Counted from the stretch's first letter, positions 1-4,822 are shown. The stretch is 6,411 bases of DNA from Frankiaceae bacterium (GCA_030840885.1 JAVEDQ010000085.1:1-6411), one strand, 5' to 3'. The notes: a model not told the origin generated them from the sequence alone. Numbers and translations: made by a program.

Positions 1-1074
1 CTGCATGCGCTGACCGAGGAAGCCGACGACGTCGATGTTGTCCCAGGCCTCCTTCTGGTCGCCGCGCGGCCGGGAGTAGTCGATCCGGACGACGTGGTCG
101 CGCACCTCGTAGCCGAGCATGCTGTCGAGCACCTTGCCCTTGGTGCCGATCTTGCTGGCGAGGCTGGCGGGGTCGTCCAGCGCGAGCCCGTCGCGGTTGC
201 CGAGGATGTTGGTGGAGTACCAGCCCTCGACCTTCAGGGCGCGGGACCGCAGCGCCGGGGCGATGACCGTCTTCATCATCGTCTGCCCGGTCTTGCCGTC
301 CTTGCCGGCGACCGGCACGCCGTACCGGTAGGCGAGGTCACGCAGCGCGGGGACGTCGGCGGCGAGGCTCGGCGTGAAGTTGGCGTACGGCGCCCCTTCG
401 ACGATGGCGGCGTAGGCGTAGAGCATCGCCGGCGAGATCGCGGGGTCCCCGGCGTCGAGGCCGGCCTCGAAGGCGTCGATCGAGGCCAGCGCGGGCGAGG
501 CCGGGTCGGGGGTCCGCTCGGTGCTGGCGAGGTTCACGACGACGACGGAGTCCAGGCCGGCGTCGTCGCGGAACCGCCGCAGGTCGGCGCGCAGGCTGTC
601 GATCTCGGCGCGCAGCCCGCTGGACCGCTGGTCCAGGTCGATCGTCGAGCCGTGGACGTTCGAGTCGAGGACGTTCTCGCCGACGACGTTGCGGCAGAAC
701 TCGGCGTTGCCGCTGGCGGCCCAGGGCCGGATCTTCGACAAGCCGGGGGTGGCCGCGGCCAGCTGGTGCATGTCGAGCACGCCGTGCTGCTCCGCCGCGG
801 TGGCGAGGTCGTCGGAGCTGAGGTCCCAGCCGCCGATCACGAGGTCGGAGTAGGGAACAAGACCAGGCGTGCCGGCCAGTGGCAGGCCTTCCTCGCCGGA
901 CAGGCCCAGCCGCAGCAGCTCCAGGCCGGCGGCGGCGGTCGTGGCCACGGCACCGCCGAGGCCGACGACGGCGATGCCGACGCGACGGCCGGAGCCGATT
1001 CCGCCGAGCGCGGCGCTGTCGAGGTCGAGGTCGATGGAGTTCGGGTCAGGGGTACGGCTGGGTTCCGGGGTCAC
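1..1074 (-). CDS. Inositol-3-phosphate synthase family protein (myo-inositol-1-phosphate synthase), 3' end outside the window
   Basis: Members convert glucose 6-phosphate to 1D-myo-inositol 3-phosphate using NAD, in the cytosol. In actinobacteria this feeds mycothiol and inositol phospholipids. The frame is open for 358 codons from GTG at 1074 to the left edge. Seen in the translation: a Rossmann NAD loop VVGLGGAVATT (residues 36-46), GWDLSSDDLA (82-91), GKDGKTGQTMMKT (257-269, the Lys-rich active-site segment matching DFKSGQT in eukaryotic enzymes), WYSTNILGNRDGLAL (285-299), and YSRPRGDQKEAWDNID (333-348, containing another active-site Lys). It ends at GFLGQRMQ, so I infer that roughly the last 70-80 residues are missing. 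GTG at 1074 is preferred because AGGAAGGG lies 5 nt upstream. An in-frame ATG at 1095 has no such site. It differs from my recollection of the short mycobacterial Ino1 (Rv0046c) and resembles the longer divergent bacterial type. The 94-1176 plus-strand open frame is its antisense shadow. Confidence 0.9.
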   Translation of the reverse strand, partial: MTPEPSRTPDPNSIDLDLDSAALGGIGSGRRVGIAVVGLGGAVATTAAAGLELLRLGLSGEEGLPLAGTPGLVPYSDLVIGGWDLSSDDLATAAEQHGVLDMHQLAAATPGLSKIRPWAASGNAEFCRNVVGENVLDSNVHGSTIDLDQRSSGLRAEIDSLRADLRRFRDDAGLDSVVVVNLASTERTPDPASPALASIDAFEAGLDAGDPAISPAMLYAYAAIVEGAPYANFTPSLAADVPALRDLAYRYGVPVAGKDGKTGQTMMKTVIAPALRSRALKVEGWYSTNILGNRDGLALDDPASLASKIGTKGKVLDSMLGYEVRDHVVRIDYSRPRGDQKEAWDNIDVVGFLGQRMQ

Positions 1075-1078
1075 GAAA

Positions 1079-1087
1079 GCCCTTCCT
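1079..1087 (-). promoter_or_regulatory. Shine-Dalgarno site deciding the GTG start of the inositol-phosphate synthase
   Basis: Reading the minus strand, AGGAAGGG is followed by CTTTC and then GTG at 1074. This is the clearest ribosome binding site in the window and favours GTG at 1074 over the in-frame ATG at 1095, which has none. Confidence 0.7.
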
Positions 1088-1097
1088 GGAAACATGT

Positions 1098-1119
1098 CGG
1101 ATGCTCGGTCGGGCATCCG
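1098..1119. repeat. 7-bp inverted repeat just upstream of the inositol-phosphate synthase ribosome binding site
   Basis: CGGATGC (1098-1104) and GCATCCG (1113-1119) are perfect inverted copies separated by 8 nt. On the minus strand the element ends about 10 nt before the Shine-Dalgarno site. It could be an RNA hairpin controlling translation or a DNA operator. Its function is unknown. Confidence 0.55.
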
Positions 1120-1132
1120 GAGGCTCGGGAGA

Positions 1133-1158
1133 TCGACCACCCGTACGACGGGGGTCGA
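1133..1158 (-). repeat. 11-bp stem-loop in the inositol-phosphate synthase leader
   Basis: TCGACC (1133-1138) pairs with GGTCGA (1153-1158), and CCCGT (1140-1144) pairs with ACGGG (1148-1152) around a 3-nt loop. This leaves one unpaired A at 1139. The result is an 11-bp nearly perfect hairpin between the candidate promoter and the start codon. Confidence 0.55.
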
Positions 1159-1170
1159 GGTCCTGTAGCG

Positions 1171-1184
1171 CGGTGAGATCACCG
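1171..1184. repeat. 14-bp palindrome in the inositol-phosphate synthase leader
   Basis: CGGTGA-GA-TCACCG reads as a near-perfect dyad with a 2-nt centre. It could be a short hairpin with a 4-nt loop or a binding site for a dimeric repressor of GntR or TetR type. No regulator gene lies in the window. Confidence 0.45.
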
Positions 1185-1222
1185 TGACCGACAGACCGAG
1201 TCCGGCGGTTCAATTCCCGGTC

Positions 1223-1228
1223 AACATA
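1223..1228 (-). promoter_or_regulatory. Candidate -10 element for the inositol-phosphate synthase
   Basis: The minus strand reads TATGTT at 1228-1223, matching the actinobacterial TANNNT pattern, within the most A/T-rich stretch of this gap. It would place transcription start near 1216 and give a leader of about 140 nt. No good -35 is visible. CGAAC-CGA-GTTCG (1245-1257) lies where a -35 would be and could be an operator. Confidence 0.3.
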
Positions 1229-1270
1229 ACCCATAACAGGAGAACGAACCGAGTTCGGGCGTGGCGTACG

Positions 1271-1307
1271 AAAATCCTGTCCGAGATCACGTTCCTGCCA
1301 GGACAGG
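1271..1307 (-). terminator. Probable Rho-independent terminator of the yihY/brkB gene
   Basis: On the minus strand CCTGTCC (1307-1301), an 18-nt loop, GGACAGG (1282-1276) and then ATTTT (1275-1271) form a stem followed by a short T run, about 50 nt after the stop codon at 1357. The long loop and short T run make it moderate. It would separate yihY/brkB from the inositol gene transcriptionally. Confidence 0.45.
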
Positions 1308-1356
1308 TCGGCTGATCGGCGGATGAGCCCCGCCGAAGACTTGCCGTCGGCCCCTG

Positions 1357-2346
1357 TCAGCCGCGGAGGGCGAAGGGTGCGTCGTCAGCCGGGGCGTCGT
1401 CGCGCCGAGCCGGCTCATCCGCGTCGGCATCGACGCCTGTCGTGGCCTGGGCGCGGTCGGTGCTGTCTGGCTCCACGGGCGAAGCGCCGTTCAACCGGGG
1501 TCCGGCGGACAGCCGCAGCGCAACGGCGTAGCCGAGCAGCACCGCGATGTGGCTGAAGTACAGCCAGAAGACGAGCAGCGCCGCAGTACCGAGCGCGTCG
1601 CTGCCCGCGAAGGGCTTGCCCAACGAGGCGGGCAGGCTGAGGACGAACAGAAACCCGAGCACCGACCCGGCGATCCACGAACCGGCTCCGGCGGCGCCCC
1701 AGAGCAGGGGGCCGAGCCGCGGCCGCAGCGGACCGAACACCCGGTAGCAGAGCAGGACGTTGACCGTCGCGCCGCCCCAGACGACGAGAAAGGCCAGGTA
1801 GACCCCGAGCACGGTCGCCCGACCGCTGCTACCGACCACCTGCGACAGCATCGCGGCGAGCAGCAGACCGCCGCCGACCAGGACGCCGGAGACGGCGACG
1901 AGCAACGGTGCTGTCAACCGGCCCCGCACCACTCCGGGCACGCGGCGCTCGGGCCGCGGCACCTTCGGCCCGCCTGGGCTGGCGCCCCCGAGCCGGGCGA
2001 GGGCACGGGTCAGTCCCTCGCCGTAGAGCGTCGCGATCAGAACAGCGGCGACGAGCGCCGGCACCTGAGCCTGGCTCCCCGCCGTCGTCAGCTTCAGCAC
2101 GGCTGAGTCGAGCCCGTGGCGGGTGCCGACGATGCCGGCGAGGTCCTGCCCGAGATTGCGGATCTCCGGCCCACCGAGTGCCAGCGAGGCCAACCACAGC
2201 GCGACGAGGAGCAGCGGCACCAACGAGACCGTGGCGTAGAAGGTGAGGCCGGCTGCAGCGAGCGGGATGTCGTGGCCGCGCAGGTCGGCGACGACGTCGC
2301 GGACGAGCCGCAGGACGCGCCTTCTCCTGTGCTGCGGACCGGTCAC
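1357..2346 (-). CDS. YihY/virulence factor BrkB family membrane protein
   Basis: This encodes a 329-residue integral membrane protein of the family formerly mis-annotated as ribonuclease BN. The molecular function of the family is not settled; roles in transport or envelope resistance have been suggested. Six hydrophobic segments are visible near residues 30-56, 94-112, 146-170, 178-202, 213-238 and 252-278. The family-typical N-terminal stretch ends DIPLAAAGLTFYATVSLVP (26-44). The basic N-terminus (HRRRR) suggests it starts in the cytoplasm. After the last helix comes a roughly 50-residue hydrophilic tail rich in Asp, Ala and Pro, probably disordered. The start is GTG at 2346, which has no good ribosome binding site, so the exact start is uncertain. 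It is divergent from the small BsaP-like gene across 73 bp, and a probable terminator follows its stop codon. Confidence 0.88.
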   Translation of the reverse strand: MTGPQHRRRRVLRLVRDVVADLRGHDIPLAAAGLTFYATVSLVPLLLVALWLASLALGGPEIRNLGQDLAGIVGTRHGLDSAVLKLTTAGSQAQVPALVAAVLIATLYGEGLTRALARLGGASPGGPKVPRPERRVPGVVRGRLTAPLLVAVSGVLVGGGLLLAAMLSQVVGSSGRATVLGVYLAFLVVWGGATVNVLLCYRVFGPLRPRLGPLLWGAAGAGSWIAGSVLGFLFVLSLPASLGKPFAGSDALGTAALLVFWLYFSHIAVLLGYAVALRLSAGPRLNGASPVEPDSTDRAQATTGVDADADEPARRDDAPADDAPFALRG

Positions 2347-2357
2347 CTGCCTGGGCT

Positions 2358-2384
2358 ACCCGGATCTGAGCTGATAAGCCGGGT
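2358..2384. repeat. Inverted repeat between divergent yihY/brkB and bsaP-like genes
   Basis: ACCCGG (2358-2363) and CCGGGT (2379-2384) are perfect 6-bp inverted copies 15 nt apart in the 73-bp divergent promoter gap. It may be an operator shared by both genes. In DNA this GC-rich, a 6-bp match is weak evidence. Confidence 0.25.
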
Positions 2385-2407
2385 CGTGGTCGCCGGCGAA
2401 GAGTGAA

Positions 2408-2419
2408 TAAGCTGACGCC
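2408..2419 (+). promoter_or_regulatory. -10 element giving a probable leaderless start for the BsaP-like gene
   Basis: TAAGCT (2408-2413) matches TANNNT, and exactly six bases (GACGCC) separate it from the GTG at 2420. That spacing would put transcription start on the first base of the start codon. There is no Shine-Dalgarno site. The same arrangement with the identical GACGCC spacer precedes the bL37 gene. Confidence 0.55.
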
Positions 2420-2605
2420 GTGTTCTGCGACAGGTGTGGCCGACCCGAGTCGGACATCGACCACGCCGCCTGCCGGAGCGCGCGGACCCTGGAACCGCCG
2501 CGCTACTGCCGGCAGTGTGCCCGGCGCATGGTCGTCCAGGTGGTGCCCACCGGCTGGACCGCACGCTGCGCGGAGCACGGCACGTCGACCAGCGTCCCCG
2601 CCTGA
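2420..2605 (+). CDS. bsaP: Small Cys-rich protein resembling biotin synthase auxiliary protein BsaP
   Basis: This encodes a 61-residue protein with paired cysteines: C3-x2-C6, H15/C18, C30-x2-C33 and C50-x2-H53. These are enough ligands for a zinc or iron-sulfur site. The central block [17 protein letters not shown] (34-50) matches my memory of actinobacterial BsaP, which helps biotin synthase BioB complete sulfur insertion into dethiobiotin, probably by supporting its Fe-S cluster. In other actinobacteria the gene usually follows bioB; here no bio gene is present and it stands alone. The start is GTG at 2420, preceded by a TANNNT box at leaderless spacing. It converges on the pilT-like gene with only 44 bp between stop codons. 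The family assignment is from memory and needs a profile search. The fallback call is a hypothetical zinc-ribbon-like protein. Confidence 0.65.
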   Translation: MFCDRCGRPESDIDHAACRSARTLEPPRYCRQCARRMVVQVVPTGWTARCAEHGTSTSVPA

Positions 2606-2640
2606 CCGAGCGCACCTGACGACCGTCCCCGGCGACCGCT

Positions 2641-2654
2641 CCTGACGGGTCAGG
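2641..2654. terminator. Short dyad at the convergent bsaP-like/pilT-like boundary
   Basis: CCTGAC (2641-2646) and GTCAGG (2649-2654) form a short hairpin that overlaps the stop codon of the pilT-like gene. No T run follows on either strand. It could contribute to termination between the convergent genes, but the evidence is thin. Confidence 0.2.
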
Positions 2655-3723
2655 CGACCAGGCCGAGGCGTCGCAGTTCCACGGTGAGGTCGTGCGGTGA
2701 GGATGACGCCTGCATCGCCGCCTCGAGGGTGATGACGCCGTCGCGGATGAACGAGACCAGGTGCTGGTCGAAGGTCTGCATGCCGTAGTAGGCACCCTCG
2801 CTGACCAGCTGCTGGATCGTGCCGGTCTTGTCCGGGTCGGCGATCGCGTCGGCGATACGCCCGGTGTTCACGGCGATCTCCATGGCGACCGCTCGACCCT
2901 CGCCGTCGGCCCGCGGCACGAGGCGCTGACAGATGATCCCGCGGAGCGAACCCGCCAGCGCCAGCCGGATCTGCTTCTGCTCGTGCGGCGGGAAGAAGTC
3001 GATGATGCGGTTGATCGTCTCCGACGCATCCGTGGTGTGCAGCGTCGACATGACGAAGTGACCGGTCTCGGAGGCCGCGAGCGCCGCCTTGACCGTCTCG
3101 GCGTCGCGCATCTCACCGACGAGGATGACGTCGGGGTCCTGCCGCATCGCGGCGCGGAGCGCGACGGTGAAATCGTCGGTGTCGACGCGCACCTCGCGCT
3201 GGTTCACCATCGCGATCTTGTCGAAGTGCAGGACCTCGATGGGGTCCTCGATCGTCACGATGTGCACTTCGCGGTTGGCGTTGATGTGGTCGACCATGCC
3301 GGCGAGCGTCGTCGTCTTGCCCGAGCCGGTCGGGCCGGTGACCAGCACCAGGCCGCGGGGCTCGAGGGCCAGGGAACCGAGCACCGATGGCACGCCGAGT
3401 TCGTCGAGCGGGATGGCTCCGACGCTGACGCGACGGAAGACGAGCCCGGCCGCACCGCGGGCACGGAAGGCGTTGACACGGAAGCGGCCGACCCCCCGGA
3501 TCGAGTAGGCGAAGTCGGCCTCGTTGCTGCGCTCGAACTCCTCCACGAGGTCCTCGCGGAGGACCTCGCGGACCATGGCCTCGGTGTCGGCGGCGGTCAG
3601 GTCACGGGTCTGCAGCTTGCGCAGCCGTCCGTCGATCCGGACCCGGGGCGGCGAGCCGACCTTGCAGTGGAGGTCGGAGCCGCCGCACTCGACCAGTGCA
3701 CGCAGGAAAGGCTCGACGCTCAT
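2650..3723 (-). CDS. pilT: PilT-type type IV pilus retraction ATPase
   Basis: This 357-residue hexameric ATPase of the secretion-ATPase superfamily is expected to drive pilus disassembly and retraction from the cytoplasmic side of the membrane. Seen in order: the PilT N-terminal signature GSDLHCKVGSPP (15-26), Walker A GPTGSGKTT (130-138), Asp box VTIEDPIEVLH (156-166), Walker B DPDVILVGEMRD (196-207), His box SETGHFVMSTLHTTDA (218-233), and a C-terminal IQQLVSEGAYYGMQTFDQHL (303-322). Length and motif set are complete, so the protein should be active. The GMQTFDQ ending occurs in PilT and PilU members, so PilU-like is possible. The start is ATG at 3723; GTG at 3726 directly precedes it, and neither has a good ribosome binding site. 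The gene lies 80 bp downstream of the crotonase gene on the same strand. No pilin, PilB, PilC or PilM-Q gene is in the window. Confidence 0.93.
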   Translation of the reverse strand: MSVEPFLRALVECGGSDLHCKVGSPPRVRIDGRLRKLQTRDLTAADTEAMVREVLREDLVEEFERSNEADFAYSIRGVGRFRVNAFRARGAAGLVFRRVSVGAIPLDELGVPSVLGSLALEPRGLVLVTGPTGSGKTTTLAGMVDHINANREVHIVTIEDPIEVLHFDKIAMVNQREVRVDTDDFTVALRAAMRQDPDVILVGEMRDAETVKAALAASETGHFVMSTLHTTDASETINRIIDFFPPHEQKQIRLALAGSLRGIICQRLVPRADGEGRAVAMEIAVNTGRIADAIADPDKTGTIQQLVSEGAYYGMQTFDQHLVSFIRDGVITLEAAMQASSSPHDLTVELRRLGLVA

Positions 3724-3803
3724 CACGGTCGGAGCATCGGCGGCTACGCCGGTTGCCTTGACCGCGCCGCCGCCGGTTCCTCCGGTCGGTGGATCGGACC
3801 TTC

Positions 3804-4595
3804 TCAGCGGCCCTTCCACTGCGGGGACCGCTTCTGCAGGAACGCCGTGATCCCCTCCGTCGCATCGGCGGTGGTGGCCAGCAGGGACAGCTGTGCCTGC
3901 ATCGCGTCCAGCGCCGGGACCAGCGGCGTCTCCAGCGCGCGCAGGAAGGCCGCCTTGCCGAGCCGAACCGCGACGGGGGGCGCCGCCGCGAGCGCCGCGA
4001 GCGCCGACTCGACCTCCTCGTCGAAGTCCTCGGTCGGCAGCACGCGGCTGACCAGGCCGACATCGCGGGCCTCGGAAGCGCTGATCCGCCGTCCGGAGAG
4101 CATCAGCTCGGCGGCCACTTTCGGCGAGACGTGGGCCGCGAGCAGCGCCGAAACCATGAACGGCCAGAGTCCGACGTTCACCTCGGGTAGCCCGAACTGC
4201 GCCGCCGAGGAAGCCAGCACGATGTCGCACCCGAGCGCGAGCCCGACCCCGCCGGCCAGGCACAGCCCCTGCACGCGGGCCACGACCGGCAGCGGACATG
4301 TGCGGATCGCGACGACGAGGTCCCGCAGGCCGCTCCGCGCCTCGTGACGCTCGAGCCCGGTGGCGTCCTCCGCCAGCTGTGCCAGGTCGGCGCCGGAGCA
4401 GAACACCGACTCCCCCGCGCCGGTGAGCACGATCACCCGCGCGTCCCCCGGCTCGCGCACGACGGCCACCATCCCGGCGAGCACCGCGTCGTTCAGCGCG
4501 TTGCGCCGCTCCGGCCGGTCCAGCGTGAGACGCAGGACGGGCCCGTCGCGACGGACGTGCAGGCCTGCGGGCGCATCGGGCGACGGGGACTCCAT
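3804..4595 (-). CDS. Enoyl-CoA hydratase/isomerase (crotonase) family protein
   Basis: This 263-residue cytosolic crotonase-fold protein would act on acyl-CoA thioesters. Seen: substrate-loop LDRPERRNALN (25-35), oxyanion-hole segment FCSGADLAQL (65-74), VQGLCLAGGVGLALGCDI (108-125), FGLPEVNVGLWPF (134-146) and the family ending FLQKRSPQWKGR (252-263). The glutamate of PE (E138) matches the second catalytic Glu of mitochondrial crotonase (rat E164). The first (rat E144, in GGGCELA) is replaced by Gly118. This makes a classic syn-hydratase less certain; an isomerase or other CoA chemistry is possible. The start is ATG at 4595; an in-frame ATG at 4625 would add 10 residues. TAGGGT at 4609-4604 suggests a near-leaderless transcript from 4595. 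The gene is divergent from bL37 and upstream of the pilT-like gene, with no obvious functional tie. Confidence 0.9.
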   Translation of the reverse strand: MESPSPDAPAGLHVRRDGPVLRLTLDRPERRNALNDAVLAGMVAVVREPGDARVIVLTGAGESVFCSGADLAQLAEDATGLERHEARSGLRDLVVAIRTCPLPVVARVQGLCLAGGVGLALGCDIVLASSAAQFGLPEVNVGLWPFMVSALLAAHVSPKVAAELMLSGRRISASEARDVGLVSRVLPTEDFDEEVESALAALAAAPPVAVRLGKAAFLRALETPLVPALDAMQAQLSLLATTADATEGITAFLQKRSPQWKGR

Positions 4596-4603
4596 GGGCC
4601 GCG

Positions 4604-4609
4604 ACCCTA
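4604..4609 (-). promoter_or_regulatory. Candidate -10 element for the crotonase gene
   Basis: The minus strand reads TAGGGT, a TANNNT match, with 8 nt before the ATG at 4595. Transcription would begin at or within two bases of the start codon. This supports 4595 over the upstream ATG at 4625. No clear -35 is seen. Confidence 0.35.
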
Positions 4610-4623
4610 ACGGGCCGAGGGAC

Positions 4624-4637
4624 ATGAGCCATGAGCC
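4624..4637. repeat. Tandem 7-bp repeat ATGAGCC between divergent genes
   Basis: ATGAGCC occurs twice back to back (4624-4630 and 4631-4637) in the 75-bp gap between the crotonase and bL37 start codons. It lies where -35 regions of both promoters would fall, so it may be a direct-repeat binding site. It could equally be chance. Confidence 0.3.
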
Positions 4638-4658
4638 AGGGGCCGGCAGGCGAGCGTC

Positions 4659-4670
4659 TACGATGACGCC
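4659..4670 (+). promoter_or_regulatory. -10 element giving a probable leaderless start for bL37
   Basis: TACGAT (4659-4664) followed by GACGCC and then ATG at 4671 puts the expected transcription start on the A of the start codon. There is no Shine-Dalgarno site. It shares the GACGCC spacer with the BsaP-like gene. No strong -35 is visible. Confidence 0.6.
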
Positions 4671-4745
4671 ATGGCGAAGAAAAAGCGTAAGGCCCGGGCA
4701 CGGGCGAAGAACAAGGCCAACCACGGCAAGCGTCCCAACACCTGA
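4671..4745 (+). CDS. Small ribosomal protein of the large subunit, bL37 type
   Basis: This encodes a 24-residue peptide. It opens MAKKKRKARARAKNK and ends ANHGKRPNT: 11 of 24 residues are Lys or Arg, and there is no acidic residue. The length and the ANHGKRPN ending match the actinobacterial ribosomal protein bL37, found in the 50S subunit of mycobacteria, where it packs against 23S rRNA. Such short genes are usually missed by gene callers. Support for it being real is threefold: the conserved C-terminus, a TANNNT promoter box six bases before the ATG, and a perfect intrinsic terminator starting 14 bases after the TGA. It is a complete single-gene transcription unit of about 130 nt. The identification rests on memory of the family; an unrelated basic peptide is unlikely given the match. 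Confidence 0.85.
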   Translation: MAKKKRKARARAKNKANHGKRPNT

Positions 4746-4759
4746 CCGAAGCGAACGCG

Positions 4760-4800
4760 AAGGCTCGGTGCCGGTGACCAGTTCACCGGCACCGAGCCTT
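4760..4800. terminator. Strong intrinsic terminator between convergent bL37 and epimerase genes
   Basis: An 18-bp perfect stem is formed by 4760-4777 and 4783-4800 (outer bases AAGGCTCGG and CCGAGCCTT) around a 5-nt loop. On the plus strand it runs into TTTCGTCGTT; on the minus strand into TTCGCGTT. It lies 14 nt after the bL37 stop and 22 nt after the epimerase stop, so it can serve both genes. It is the strongest hairpin I found in the window. Confidence 0.85.
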
Positions 4801-4822
4801 TCGTCGTTCCCCGACTGCTGAG

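Noticed and set aside
94..1176. A 360-codon open frame on the plus strand
   Set aside because: It lies antisense to the inositol-phosphate synthase, whose translation carries clear family motifs. The plus-strand product is low-complexity Gly/Ala/Val/Arg/Asp with no recognisable domain, as expected for an antisense shadow in GC-rich DNA.
1194..1219. GGGAAT on the minus strand as a SigR promoter -35 for the inositol gene
   Set aside because: At the 18-19 nt spacing the next bases read CTG or TGT rather than GTT, so the second half of the consensus is missing.
1204..1222. GGTTCAATTCCCGG, resembling a tRNA T-arm
   Set aside because: The TTCAATT loop has only about two flanking base pairs, and no acceptor, anticodon or D arm can be drawn around it. 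It is not a tRNA gene and there is no second copy to suggest an attachment site.
1246..1256. GAAC-CGA-GTTC as a LexA (SOS) box
   Set aside because: Actinobacterial LexA boxes need four bases between GAAC and GTTC; here there are three, and no DNA repair gene follows.
2310..2330. AGGAGAAGG inside the yihY/brkB gene as an alternative ribosome site
   Set aside because: Only a CTG codon follows at suitable spacing. The GTG at 2346 keeps the usual basic N-terminus, though the true start is not certain.
3777..3783. GGAGGAA on the minus strand, a strong Shine-Dalgarno match in the crotonase-pilT gap
   Set aside because: No ATG, GTG or TTG follows within usable distance; the pilT start is about 53 nt further on, so it is probably chance.
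2761..4347. A 528-codon open frame on the plus strand over the pilT-like and crotonase genes
   Set aside because: Both minus-strand genes are strongly identified; the plus-strand product has no recognisable motifs and only reflects the GC codon bias.
4596..4625. ATG at 4625 as the crotonase start
   Set aside because: It would add ten residues (MSLGPLGSRP) absent from typical family members, and the TAGGGT box lies downstream of it, favouring 4595.
3724..4701. N-terminal extension of the pilT-like frame far upstream of 3723
   Set aside because: The frame stays open through the crotonase gene, but the extension is low-complexity Arg/Ala/Gly sequence antisense-frame noise. The PilT N-terminal motif begins right after the ATG at 3723.
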